Below are positions 10,116-21,579 of a stretch of 64,000 bases of DNA, one piece after another. Numbering within the stretch: the stretch's first letter is position 1; every line of letters begins with the position of its first letter. Below the pieces are notes generated by a model. The model was not told the origin of the DNA, searched no databases, and saw nothing but the letters and a program-made list of their open reading frames with translations. The DNA is from Chrysopilus asiliformis (Eukaryota; Arthropoda; Insecta; Diptera; Rhagionidae), in the NCBI GenBank assembly GCA_964034945.1, contig OZ035961.1, forward strand, positions 59,508,084 to 59,572,083. Reading direction: 5' to 3'. Position numbers and translations under genes: made by a program.

Positions 10116-10716
10116 ATTCTTAAGCTGTTAAATTAGCATGTCGGTGACGCGAACTCATAAGATTTTACCCATCAAAAATCGCCCAGCGCGCCTAAAGAAG
10201 TATAATTAAAAATAAAATAAATAATTTAAAGTAAAAAAATTAAAAAAAAAACATTTTGTCACAACTGGGAATCGAACTCGCACATCTGGCGCATTGTAGT
10301 CTAACACTTATTCAGGAGTAAAAATGTAAACTTAAAGATAAATTAAGTAATAAAATATTAATAAAAGTAAAAAAATCAAAAAAAAAATTTGAAAAGAAAA
10401 AAAAATTTTTTTTCACCGATAAGAATTGAACCCGGTGCATGGCGCATGGTAGTCCAACTTCTAACTCACTGCGCTGATCAGACAGTATGGAATGCCGTGT
10501 TAACATTGAAGAATTAGTTAGCAGCATATTGATAATTTTGAAAGGCAAATCACTAATAAAGTATTATTAAAAATTGAAAAAAAGTAAAACGGACATATCT
10601 ACAGCTATAGAGCTTTCATTTAAAAAAAGAATCATCAAAATCGGTTCAATAGGAACTGCAGGAGCTCTGTCGAAAGAAATCCATACAAAATCGCTTTGCC
10701 TTTTAAATATATAGCA
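10116..10716 (-). mobile_element. Helitron-like cassette with two tRNA-like modules (copy)
   Basis: Almost identical to 14,035-14,641, including the private variants GTCACAACTGGGAATCG and GTGCATGGCGCATGG. That marks 9.2-10.7 and 12.57-14.64 kb as a direct duplication. Confidence 0.75.
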
Positions 10717-12016
10717 CCGCCGTATAGTGCCGTATTTGCCGTAATTAGGCACCGTGCCGTATTTAGGCACCGTGCCGTAATTAGGCACCGTGCCGTAATT
10801 AGGAGCCGTGCCGTAATTAGGCACCGTGCCGTATTTGCCGTAATTAGGCACCGTGCCGTAATTAGGAGCCGTGCCGTAATTAGGCACCGTGCCGTAATTA
10901 AGCACCGTGCCGTAATTAGGCACCGTGCCGTATTTGCCGTAATTAGGCACCGTGCCGTAAATAGGCACCGTGCTGTATTTAGGCACCTGCCGTATTTAGG
11001 CACCGTGCCGTATTTAGGCACCGTGCCGTAAATAGGCACCGTGCCGTATTTAGGCACCTGCCGTATTTAGGCACCGGTCGTATTTGCCGTAATTAGGCAC
11101 CGTGCCGTAATTAGGCACTGTGCCGTAATTAGGCACCGTGCCGTATTTAGGCACCGTGCCGTAATTAGGAGCCGTGCCGTAATTAGGCACCGTGCCGTAA
11201 TTAAGCACCGTGCCGTAATTAGGCACCGTGCCGTATTTAGGCACCGTGCCGTAAATAGGCACCGTGCCGTAAATAGGCACCGTGCCGTATTTAGGCAACT
11301 GCCGTATTTAGGCACCGTGCCGTATTTAGGCACCGTTCCGTATTTAGGCACCGTGCCGTATTTAGGCACCGTGCCGTATTTGCCGTAATTAGGCACCGTG
11401 CCGTATTTAGGCGCCGTGCCGTAATTAGGCACCGTGCCGTATTTGCCGTAATTAGGCACCGTGCCGTAATTAGGCACCGTGCCGTATTTAGGCACCGTGC
11501 CGTAATTAGGCACCGTGCCGTATTTAGGCATCGTGCCGTATTTAGGCACCATGCCGTAATTAGGCACCGTGCCGTATTTAGGCACCGTGTCGTATTTAGG
11601 CACCGTGCCGTATTTAGGCACCGTGCCGTATTTAGTCACCGTGCCGTAATTAGGCACCGTGCCGTATTTGCCGTAATTAGGCACCGTGCCGTATTTAGGC
11701 ACCGTGCCGTAATTAGGCACCGTGCCGTATTTGCCGTAATTAGGCACCGTGCCGTATTTAGGCGCCGTGCCGTAATTAGGCACCGTGCCGTATTTGCCGT
11801 AATTAGGCACCGTGCCGTATTTGGGCACCGTGCCGTATTTAGGCGCCGTGCCGTAATTAGGCACCGCGCCGTATTTGCCGTAATTAGGCACCGTGCCGTA
11901 ATTAGGCATCGTGCCGTAATTAGGCACCGTGCCGTAATTAGGCACCGTGCCGTAATTAGGCACCGTGCCGTATTTTGGCACCGTGCCGTATTTAGGCACC
12001 GTGCCGTATTTAGGCA
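10717..12016 (-). repeat. 18 bp minisatellite array (about 70 units)
   Basis: Long run of GGCACCGTGCCGTAATTA/TATTTA units. Recurrent shortened units read CCGTATTTGCCGTAATTAGG, pointing to unequal exchange or slippage. The array ends abruptly at 12,016 where the cassette tail AGACTTAGTTAGCGGC begins; this edge is also the outer limit of the large palindrome. Confidence 0.95.
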
Positions 12017-12384
12017 AGACTTAGTTAGCGGCATATTGATAATTTTGAAAGGCAAATCACTAATAAAGTATTATTAAAAATTGAAAAAAAGTAAAACGGA
12101 GATATCTACAGCTATAGAGCTTTCATTTAAAAAAAGAATCACCAAAATCGGTTCAATAGGAACTGCAGGAGCTCTGTCGAAAGAAATCCATACAAAATCG
12201 CTTTGCCTTTTAAATATATAGATTGTTAATTGTGTTAGTCATGATTGATCAAACAATTAACAATTAATTAATAGCAGAAATTTACAATTACAATTGATTA
12301 ATTGTCAATCGCAGAAATTTGCAATTACAATTGATTAATTGTCAATTGCAGAAATTTACAATTACAATTGATTAATCGTTAATT
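12017..12384 (-). mobile_element. Cassette tail and AATT-palindrome block
   Basis: Only the tail of the tRNA-bearing cassette is present (12,017-12,225, ending TTTTAAATATATAGATTG), then a shortened AATT-palindrome block. Confidence 0.65.
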
Positions 12385-12550
12385 GCCTAAATACTGCACG
12401 GTGCCTAATTACGGCAAATACGGCACGGTGCCTAAATACGGCACGGTGCCTAAATACGGCACGGTGCCTAAATACGGCACGGTGCCTAAATACGGCACGG
12501 TGCCTAATTACGGCACGGTGCCTAAATACGGCACGGTGCCTAAATACGGG
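12385..12550 (+). repeat. 18 bp minisatellite array (about 9 units)
   Basis: Short run in the CGGCACGGTGCCTAAATA orientation, mirrored at 20,878-21,044 in the right arm. Confidence 0.95.
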
Positions 12551-12876
12551 ACGCTCTGCCTTTTAAATATATAGATTCGTGATCAGCGACCCCGATAACC
12601 CCCGAGTGATACTTTTCAGCCTCCTATTGAGCAGGATTCATGGCGAAAATCACGGTTCAAAAACACCCAAACCGCTTTTACTCCCCGTTCACCCCCTTAG
12701 GGGTAAAATTTCGGAAAATCTCGCCTTAGTGAGCGCCTACGCGATGGTTGGGACATATTCTGAAAGTTTCAAATCTATCTTCAGGGGTTTGGGCTAGCAT
12801 CAGGTTAAACGATTTTATATATAGAGAAGATGGTTTTCACTTTTTCCAATAAAAGACGATGCGGAACAGATATTTT
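12551..12876 (-). mobile_element. Helitron 5' segment (copy)
   Basis: Direct copy of 9,208-9,518, offset 3,359 bp with few substitutions. It runs up to the DINE-like insertion point. Confidence 0.65.
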
Positions 12877-13435
12877 TATACACATATGGTGAAACCAAAG
12901 GGTATATTAACTTTGCCTTACCGTTTGTAACGCCAAGATCCAGTCATCGCAGACAAAAATGAATTACACCAGTGTGTTTAGAATGATAAAAATAATTAAT
13001 TTTTGCATGTCCGTCCGTCTGTCCGTCCGTCCGTCTGTCCGTCTGTCTGTGGCGCGGATTGCGGGCGCACGGATTGAGCTACAGACTTGAAATTTTACGC
13101 AGATCCGTTTTTCGTAAAATGTGAGGCTAAGTTCGTTCATGGGAAAAAATGGACCATAAGGGGGGATACCGCCCATACGAACGAAATCGTTTTTTGCGAA
13201 TATCTCCAAAACGGTGCATCTTATCAAAAAAGTGCAAGAACAAAAGTTATTTAGGATATGATTCTACATAAAACTCCCATACATCAAAATCCGATTGGAA
13301 TAAATTTAAAAAAATCTTATTGAAAAGTTTGACTTCAAAGTGGAATTTTGGTACAACTGTTCGAATTTTGATACGAATATCACCATACGGGTCTCCAATG
13401 ATTGCCAGACTGGCATTTATAGCTTTTGTTATGTT
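12877..13435 (+). mobile_element. DINE-like mini-Helitron, insertion defined by an empty site
   Basis: About 559 bp present here and absent at 9,518/9,519 in the direct duplicate. Order: variant 5' hairpin (TATACACATATGG), GTCC/GTCT microsatellite (13,008-13,050), GCGCGGATTGCGGGCGC core, then a 3' hairpin of ATTGCCA and TGGCATT arms, then TATAGCTTTTGTTATG. Insertion lies within a run of T without an obvious target duplication. Edges are ambiguous by up to three T. This matches the known layout and TT target of DINE-1/Helentron elements (established for Drosophila; assignment here is by structure). Confidence 0.85.
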
Positions 13436-14034
13436 TAATTTTACGTTTAAAAAACTCAATTTCAACAAAAAAAAAATAAAAATATTTTGCCACCGCTCAG
13501 AATTGAACCCGTACCTGGTGCGATGTAGTTTACACTTATTCAGTAGTAAGAATATAAATTTGAAAGATAAATTAAGTAATAAAAAACAGGCAGTCATGGG
13601 GGACCAACAGAAGTGAAAACAATAATATATGTAAGATAATTTTGTCGTGTATTTATACCTATATATTTTTCAACCTGAAATTTTGAAAATATATGCTAAT
13701 AAGCAGTAAATTTCAAATAAAAGTCAATATGCATATTAAGGTTTGAATTCCTGAGCAGCACATGATTTTCTTATACAACAAATAGCTAGAGATATTTAAT
13801 TCTTTCTGTATAAGAATGTCACGTGCTGTTCAGAAATTTTCTGTGTAATTTTATTTTGCTGTATATTTTTCAAAAAAAATCGATTTTTTGTTATTTTCTG
13901 TCTCATTTTATTTTGCTGTATATTTTCCAAAAAAACAAATCGATTTTTTGCTGTATAACAAAGTCACGTGCTGTTCAGAAATTTTCTGTCTCATTTTATT
14001 TTGCTGTATGTATAAAAAAATCAAATAAAAACAA
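13436..14034. repeat. Module 3, spacer and E-box remnants (copy)
   Basis: Direct copy of 9,519-10,115: tRNA-like module 3 near 13,495-13,580, then spacer and decayed 88 bp units. Mirrored at 19,394-19,992. Confidence 0.7.
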
Positions 14035-14641
14035 ATCAGCATTCTTAAGCTGTTAAATTAGCATGTCGGTGACGCGAACTCATAAGATTTTACCCATCAA
14101 AAATCGCCCAGCGCGCCTAAAGAAGTATAATTAAAAATAAAATAAATAATTTAAAGTAAAAAAATTAAAAAAAAAACATTTTGTCACAACTGGGAATCGA
14201 ACTCGCACATCTGGCGCATTGTAGTCTAACACTTATTCAGGAGTAAAAATGTAAACTTAAAGATAAATTAAGTAATAAAATATTAATAAAAGTAAAAAAA
14301 TCAAAAAAAAAATTTGAAAAGAAAAAAAAATTTTTTTTCACCGATAAGAATTGAACCCGGTGCATGGCGCATGGTAGTCCAACTTCTAACTCACTGCGCT
14401 GATCAGACAGTATGGAATGCCGTGTTAACATTGAAGAATTAGTTAGCAGCATATTGATAATTTTGAAAGGCAAATCACTAATAAAGTATTATTAAAAATT
14501 GAAAAAAAAGTAAAACGGACATATCTACAGCTATAGAGCTTTCATTTAAAAAAAGAATCATCAAAATCGGTTCAATAGGAACTGCAGGAGCTCTGTCGAA
14601 AGAAATCCATACAAAATCGCTTTGCCTTTTAAATATATAGA
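14035..14641 (-). mobile_element. Helitron-like cassette with two tRNA-like modules (copy)
   Basis: Module 1 near 14,182-14,250, module 2 near 14,338-14,410. It shares private variants with 10,116-10,716. Its mirror at 18,787-19,393 differs in one block of about 100 bp. Confidence 0.7.
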
Positions 14642-14884
14642 TTGTTAATTGTGTTAGTCATGATTGATCAAACAATTAACAATTAATTAATTGTTAATTG
14701 TGAAAAATACAATTAACAATTAATTAATTGTTAATTGCAGAAATTTACAATTACAATTGATTAATTGTCAATTGCAGAAATTTGCAATTACAATTGATTA
14801 ATTGTCAATTGCAGAAATTTACAATTACAATTGATTAATCGTTAATTGTTAATTGCTCTGACAATTACATTTTGCCCAACACTG
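14642..14884. repeat. AATT-palindrome block ending in hAT-type terminus (copy)
   Basis: Copy of 6,480-6,720, ending TGCCCAACACTG at 14,873-14,884 and followed by CCGTGCCG. Mirrored at 18,546-18,786. Confidence 0.8.
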
Positions 14885-15197
14885 CCGTGCCGTAATTAGG
14901 CACCGTGTCGTATTTAGGCACCGTGCCGTATTTAGGCACCATGCCGTAATTAGGCACCGTGCCGTAATTAGGCACCGTGCCGTATTTAGGCACCGTGCCG
15001 TATTTAGGCACCGGCCGTATTTAGGCACCGTGCCGTAATTAGGCACCGTGCCGTATTTAGGCACCGTGCCGTAATTAGGCACCGTGCCGTAATTAGGCAC
15101 CGTGCCGTATTTAGGCACCGTGCCGTATTTAGGCACCGTGCCGTATTTAGGCACCGTGCCGTATTTAGGCACCGTGCCGTAATTAGGCACCGTGCCG
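14885..15197 (-). repeat. 18 bp minisatellite array (about 17 units) between hAT ends
   Basis: Bounded on the left by TGCCCAACACTG and on the right by CAGTGTTGGGCA (15,198-15,209). The first and last octamers of the array are both CCGTGCCG. Confidence 0.95.
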
Positions 15198-15671
15198 CAG
15201 TGTTGGGCATCAATCAATTAAATTTTCATCAAAGCTCATCAAATTACTTTTTCGTTGATTGGGTAATTGGATTTTCCCATTTTTGGCCACAAAACAGACA
15301 AAACCCTCCCAGAAACGTAAAAATACTCGTTTCTCGCCATTGGTAAGAATTCGTACTACAAAACCTTTTTTCACATTTTTGTTTATTTTTTCGAAGAGTG
15401 TACCGCAAAGCGGTAAGGGGTTGAGCCCTTAGATCATTTTTATTCCAAAATCAATAAAAATTTTCACGTTTTTCTGGAAAAAATACCACATATTGAGCAT
15501 ATCAGAGTATTGGCTATTTGTCGTGGTTAAGAATTTTTACCACAATTTTCCGGAAAACTGTGGGTCGGAAAATTCTGAAACTTTTTGAAAGTCATATTCG
15601 ACCCAAAATTAGCTTCCACACAAATTTTGATGGAAAAATTCCCACGCGTCTAAGAGCGGCGAAAAATGAGT
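15198..15671 (+). mobile_element. hAT-type end and double-hairpin segment (copy)
   Basis: Copy of 8,201-8,640 with an extra stretch near 15,315-15,360. The hairpins ACCGCAAAGCGGT and AAGGGGTTGAGCCCTTAG lie at about 15,400-15,432. Confidence 0.6.
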
Positions 15672-16264
15672 TAAGCTGTTAAATTAGCATGTCGGTGACG
15701 CGAACTCAAGGTTTTACCCATCCAAAAATGGCACAACGCGCCTAAAGAAGTATAATATAAATAAAATAAATAATTTAAGGTCAAAAAAAAATTTAAAAAA
15801 AAAACATTTTGTCACCACTCGGAATCGAACCCGCACATCTGGCGCATTGTAGTCTAACACTTATTCAGGAGTAAAAATGTAAACTTAAAGATAAATTAAG
15901 TAATAAAATATTAAAAAAAAGTAAATAAATCAACAAAAAAGAATTTGAAAAGAAAAAAAACAATTTTGTCACCGATAAGAATTGAACCCGGTGCGCATGG
16001 TAGTCCAACTCCTAACTCACTGCGCTGATCAGACAGTACGGAATGTCGTGTTAACATTGAAGACTTAGTTAGCGGCATATTTATAATTTTGAAAGGCAAA
16101 TAACTAATAAAGTATTATTAAAAATTGAAAAAAAAGTAAAACGGACATATCTACAGCTATAGAGCTTTCATTTAAAAAAAGAATCATCAAAATCGGTTCA
16201 ATAGGAGCAGGAGCTCTGTCGAAAGAAATCCATACAAAATCGCTTTGCCTTTTAAATATATAGA
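15672..16264 (-). mobile_element. Helitron-like cassette with two tRNA-like modules (copy)
   Basis: Close copy of 8,641-9,218. It ends at TTTTAAATATATAGATTG and runs after 20 bp into an 18 bp array. Confidence 0.7.
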
Positions 16265-16284
16265 TTGTTAATTGTGTTAGTCAT

Positions 16285-17146
16285 AATTAGGCACCGTGCC
16301 GTATTTAGGCACCGTGCCGTAATTAGGCACCGTGCCGTATTTAGGCACCGTGCCGTAATTAGGCACCGTGCCGTAATTAGGCACCGTGCCGTATTTAGGC
16401 ACCGTGCCGTATTTAGGCACCGTGCCGTAATTAGGCACCGTGCCGTAATTAGGCACCGTGCCGTAATTAGGCACCGTGCCGTAATTAGGCACCGTGCCGT
16501 ATTTAGGCACCGTGCCGTAATTAGGCACCGTACCGTAATTAGGCACCGTGGCGTATTTAGGCACCGTGCCGTAATTAGGCACCGTGCCGTAATTAGGCAC
16601 CGTGCCGTATTTAGGGACCGTGCCGTATTTAGGCACCGTGCCGTATTTAGGCACCGTGTCGTATTTAGGTACCGTGCCGTATTTAGGCACCGTGCCGTAT
16701 TTAGGCACCGTGCCGTAATTAGGCACCGTGCCGTAATTAGGCACCGTGCCGTAATTAGGCACCGTGCCGTATTTAGGCACCGTGCCCGGTGCGATGCCTA
16801 ATTACGGCACAGTGCCTAAATACGGCACGGTCCCTAAATACGGCACGGTGCCTAATTACGGCACGGTGCCTAAATACGCCACGGTGCCTAATTACGGTAC
16901 GGTGCCTAATTACGGCACGGTGCCTAAATACGGCACGGTGCCTAATTACGGCACGGTGCCTAATTACGGCACGGTGCCTAATTACGGCACGGTGCCTAAT
17001 TACGGCACGGTGCCTAAATACGGCACGGTGCCTAAATACGGCACGGTGCCTAATTACGGCACGGTGCCTAATTACGGCACGGTGCCTAAATACGGCACGG
17101 TGCCTAATTACGGCACGGTGCCTAAATACGGCACGGTGCCTAATTA
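16285..17146. repeat. 18 bp minisatellite array at the palindrome centre
   Basis: Units run minus from 16,285 to about 16,791 (~28) and plus from about 16,796 to 17,146 (~19); the strand switch is at GCCCGGTGCGATGCC. Variant units (GGTCCC, CGCCAC, GGTACGG) appear in mirror order on both sides, so the array was inverted as a block. The right side lacks one 18 bp unit relative to the left. Confidence 0.95.
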
Positions 17147-18232
17147 TGACTAACACAATTAACAATCTATATATTTAAAAGGCAAAGCGATTTTGTATGG
17201 ATTTCTTTCGACAGAGCTCCTGCTCCTATTGAACCGATTTTGATGATTCTTTTTTTAAATGAAAGCTCTATAGCTGTAGATATGTCCGTTTTACTTTTTT
17301 TTCAATTTTTAATAATACTTTATTAGTTATTTGCCTTTCAAAATTATAAATATGCCGCTAACTAAGTCTTCAATGTTAACACGACATTCCGTACTGTCTG
17401 ATCAGCGCAGTGAGTTAGGAGTTGGACTACCATGCGCACCGGGTTCAATTCTTATCGGTGACAAAATTGTTTTTTTTCTTTTCAAATTCTTTTTTGTTGA
17501 TTTATTTACTTTTTTTTAATATTTTATTACTTAATTTATCTTTAAGTTTACATTTTTACTCCTGAATAAGTGTTAGACTACAATGCGCCAGATGTGCGGG
17601 TTCGATTCCGAGTGGTGACAAAATGTTTTTTTTTAAAATTTTTTTTTGACCTTAAATTATTTATTTTATTTATATTATACTTCTTTAGGCGCGTTGTGCC
17701 ATTTTTGGATGGGTAAAACCTTGAGTTCGCGTCACCGACATGCTAATTTAACAGCTTAACTCATTTTTCGCCGCTCTTAGACGCGTGGGAATTTTTCCAT
17801 CAAAATTTGTGTGGAAGCTAATTTTGGGTCGAATATGACTTTCAAAAAGTTTCAGAATTTTCCGACCCACAGTTTTCCGGAAAATTGTGGTAAAAATTCT
17901 TAACCACGACAAATAGCCAATACTCTGATATGCTCAATATGTGGTATTTTTTCCAGAAAAACGTGAAAATTTTTATTGATTTTGGAATAAAAATGATCTA
18001 AGGGCTCAACCCCTTACCGCTTTGCGGTACACTCTTCGAAAAAATAAACAAAAATGTGAAAAAAGGTTTTGTAGTACGAATTCTTACCAATGGCGAGAAA
18101 CGAGTATTTTTACGTTTCTGGGAGGGTTTTGTCTGTTTTGTGGCCAAAAATGGGAAAATCCAATTACCCAATCAACGAAAAAGTAATTTGATGAGCTTTG
18201 ATGAAAATTTAATTGATTGATGCCCAACACTG
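17147..18232. mobile_element. Right palindrome arm: cassette and hAT-type end
   Basis: Inverted copy of 15,198-16,283. tRNA-like modules on the plus strand lie near 17,385-17,465 (GTTCAATTC) and 17,555-17,625 (GTTCGATTC). The hAT-type terminus TGCCCAACACTG is at 18,221-18,232. Confidence 0.75.
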
Positions 18233-18545
18233 CGGCACGGTGCCTAATTACGGCACGGTGCCTAAATACGGCACGGTGCCTAAATACGGCACGGTGCCTA
18301 AATACGGCACGGTGCCTAAATACGGCACGGTGCCTAATTACGGCACGGTGCCTAATTACGGCACGGTGCCTAAATACGGCACGGTGCCTAATTACGGCAC
18401 GGTGCCTAAATACGGCCGGTGCCTAAATACGGCACGGTGCCTAAATACGGCACGGTGCCTAATTACGGCACGGTGCCTAATTACGGCATGGTGCCTAAAT
18501 ACGGCACGGTGCCTAAATACGACACGGTGCCTAATTACGGCACGG
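18233..18545 (+). repeat. 18 bp minisatellite array (mirror copy)
   Basis: Mirror of 14,885-15,197, bounded by TGCCCAACACTG and CAGTGTTGGGCA (18,546-18,557). It starts and ends with CGGCACGG, the complement of CCGTGCCG. Confidence 0.95.
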
Positions 18546-19992
18546 CAGTGTTGGGCAAAATGTAATTGTCAGAGCAATTAACAATTAACGATTAATCAAT
18601 TGTAATTGTAAATTTCTGCAATTGACAATTAATCAATTGTAATTGCAAATTTCTGCAATTGACAATTAATCAATTGTAATTGTAAATTTCTGCAATTAAC
18701 AATTAATTAATTGTTAATTGTATTTTTCACAATTAACAATTAATTAATTGTTAATTGTTTGATCAATCATGACTAACACAATTAACAATCTATATATTTA
18801 AAAGGCAAAGCGATTTTGTATGGATTTCTTTCGACAGAGCTCCTGCAGTTCCTATTGAACCGATTTTGATGATTCTTTTTTTAAATGAAAGCTCTATAGC
18901 TGTAGATATGTCCGTTTTACTTTTTTTTCAATTTTTAATAATACTTTATTAGTGATTTGCCTTTCAAAATTATCAATATGCTGCTAACTAATTCTTCAAT
19001 GTTAACACGGCATTCCATACTGTCTGATCAGCGCAGTGAGTTAGAAGTTGGACTACCATGCGCACCGGGTTCAATTCTTATCGGTGACAAAATTGTTTTT
19101 TTTCTTTTCAAATTCTTTTTTGTTGATTTATTTACTTTTTTTTAATATTTTATTACTTAATTTATCTTTAAGTTTACATTTTTACTCCTGAATAAGTGTT
19201 AGACTACAATGCGCCAGATGTGCGAGTTCGATTCCCAGTTGTGACAAAATGTTTTTTTTTTAATTTTTTTACTTTAAATTATTTATTTTATTTTTAATTA
19301 TACTTCTTTAGGCGCGCTGGGCGATTTTTGATGGGTAAAATCTTATGAGTTCGCGTCACCGACATGCTAATTTAACAGCTTAAGAATGCTGATTTGTTTT
19401 TATTTGATTTTTTTATACATACAGCAAAATAAAATGAGACAGAAAATTTCTGAACAGCACGTGACTTTGTTATACAGCAAAAAATCAATTTGTTTTTTTG
19501 GAAAATATACAGCAAAATAAAATGAGACAGAAAATAACAAAAAATCGATTTTTTTTGAAAAATATACAGCAAAATAAAATTACACAGAAAATTTCTGAAC
19601 AGCACGTGACATTCTTATACAGAAAGAATTAAATATCTCTAGCTATTTGTTGTATAAGAAAATCATGTGCTGCTCAGGAATTCAAACCTTAATATGCATA
19701 TTGACTTTTATTTGAAATTTACTGCTTATTAGCATATATTTTCAAAATTTCAGGTTGAAAAATATATAGGTATAAATACACGACAAAATTATCTTACATA
19801 TATTATTGTTTTCACTTCTGTTGGTCCCCCATGACTGCCTGTTTTTTATTACTTAATTTATCTTTCAAATTTATATTCTTACTACTGAATAAGTGTAAAC
19901 TACATCGCACCAGGTACGGGTTCAATTCTGAGCGGTGGCAAAATATTTTTATTTTTTTTTTGTTGAAATTGAGTTTTTTAAACGTAAAATTA
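18546..19992 (+). mobile_element. Right palindrome arm: AATT block, cassette, spacer
   Basis: Inverted copy of 13,436-14,884. Modules near 19,020-19,090 and 19,170-19,250 are on the plus strand. Module 3 is near 19,850-19,935. The block 19,055-19,150 departs from its mirror and instead matches 17,440-17,535. Confidence 0.75.
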
Positions 19993-20551
19993 AACATAAC
20001 AAAAGCTATAAATGCCAGTCTGGCAATCATTGGAGACCCGTATGGTGATATTCGTATCAAAATTCGAACAGTTGTACCAAAATTCCACTTTGAAGTCAAA
20101 CTTTTCAATAAGATTTTTTTAAATTTATTCCAATCGGATTTTGATGTATGGGAGTTTTATGTAGAATCATATCCTAAATAACTTTTGTTCTTGCACTTTT
20201 TTGATAAGATGCACCGTTTTGGAGATATTCGCAAAAAACGATTTCGTTCGTATGGGCGGTATCCCCCCTTATGGTCCATTTTTTCCCATGAACGAACTTA
20301 GCCTCACATTTTACGAAAAACGGATCTGCGTAAAATTTCAAGTCTGTAGCTCAATCCGTGCGCCCGCAATCCGCGCCACAGACAGACGGACAGACGGACG
20401 GACGGACAGACGGACGGACATGCAAAAATTAATTATTTTTATCATTCTAAACACACTGGTGTAATTCATTTTTGTCTGCGATGACTGGATCTTGGCGTTA
20501 CAAACGGTAAGGCAAAGTTAATATACCCTTTGGTTTCACCATATGTGTATA
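19993..20551 (-). mobile_element. DINE-like mini-Helitron (mirror copy)
   Basis: Inverted copy of 12,877-13,435. Its presence in both arms dates this insertion before the inverted duplication. Confidence 0.85.
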
Positions 20552-21571
20552 AAAATATCTGTTCCGCATCGTCTTTTATTGGAAAAAGTGAAAACCATCT
20601 TCTCTATATATAAAATCGTTTAACCTGATGCTAGCCCAAACCCCTGAAGATAGATTTGAAACTTTCAGAATATGTCCCAACCATCGCGTAGGCGCTCACT
20701 AAGGCGAGATTTTCCGAAATTTTACCCCTAAGGGGGTGAACGGGGAGTAAAAGCGGTTTGGGTGTTTTTGAACCGTGATTTTCGCCATGAATCCTGCTCA
20801 ATAGGAGGCTGAAAAGTATCACTCGGGGGTTATCGGGGTCGCTGATCACGAATCTATATATTTAAAAGGCAGAGCGTCCCGTATTTAGGCACCGTGCCGT
20901 ATTTAGGCACCGTGCCGTAATTAGGCACCGTGCCGTATTTAGGCACCGTGCCGTATTTAGGCACCGTGCCGTATTTAGGCACCGTGCCGTATTTAGGCAC
21001 CGTGCCGTATTTGCCGTAATTAGGCACCGTGCAGTATTTAGGCAATTAACGATTAATCAATTGTAATTGTAAATTTCTGCAATTGACAATTAATCAATTG
21101 TAATTGCAAATTTCTGCGATTGACAATTAATCAATTGTAATTGTAAATTTCTGCTATTAATTAATTGTTAATTGTTTGATCAATCATGACTAACACAATT
21201 AACAATCTATATATTTAAAAGGCAAAGCGATTTTGTATGGATTTCTTTCGACAGAGCTCCTGCAGTTCCTATTGAACCGATTTTGGTGATTCTTTTTTTA
21301 AATGAAAGCTCTATAGCTGTAGATATCTCCGTTTTACTTTTTTTCAATTTTTAATAATACTTTATTAGTGATTTGCCTTTCAAAATTATCAATATGCCGC
21401 TAACTAAGTCTTCAATGTTAACACGACATTCCATACTGTCTGATCAGCGCAGTGAGTTAGAAGTTGGACTACCATGCGCACCGGGTTCAATTTTTATCGG
21501 TGAAAAAAAAATTTTTTTTTCTTTTCAAATTCTTTTTTTTTGATTTTATTACTTTTATTAATATTTTATTA
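20552..21571. mobile_element. Right palindrome arm end and cassette tail
   Basis: Helitron 5' segment (20,593-20,862), 18 bp array (20,878-21,044, ~9 units), AATT block, then cassette tail. The mirror relation stops at 21,411. The cassette continues intact beyond that point, while the left arm enters an 18 bp array, so this side preserves the older junction. Confidence 0.8.
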
Positions 21572-21579
21572 CTTAATTT

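Larger units (their letters stand above)
12017..21411. repeat. Large inverted repeat, about 4.6 kb arms
   Basis: Bases on the left arm (12,017 to about 16,640) match the complement of the right arm (about 16,800 to 21,411), with paired coordinates summing to about 33,428-33,430. The arms hold cassette tail, 18 bp arrays, Helitron 5' segment, DINE-like element, tRNA-like modules and hAT ends in mirror order. A spacer of about 0.16 kb of 18 bp units lies at the centre. Differences are few: one 18 bp unit near the centre, scattered substitutions (for example near 19,486) and one block at 19,055-19,150. Confidence 0.92.

Noticed and set aside
10567..12055. Several open frames of 80-316 codons in the second 18 bp array, and similar ones at 14.8-18.6 kb
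   Set aside because: Same repeat artefact; no start context, no domain, recurring on both strands.
12964..13227. Frames of 60-115 codons over the DINE-like elements (also 20,201, 42,575 and 47,265)
   Set aside because: Arg/Thr/Asp repeats come from the GTCC/GTCT microsatellite; frames are not conserved between copies.
17385..17625. Functional tRNA genes at the tRNA-like modules
   Set aside because: B-box cores are present but T-arm and acceptor pairing is broken and the A-box is degenerate; called tRNA-like modules instead.
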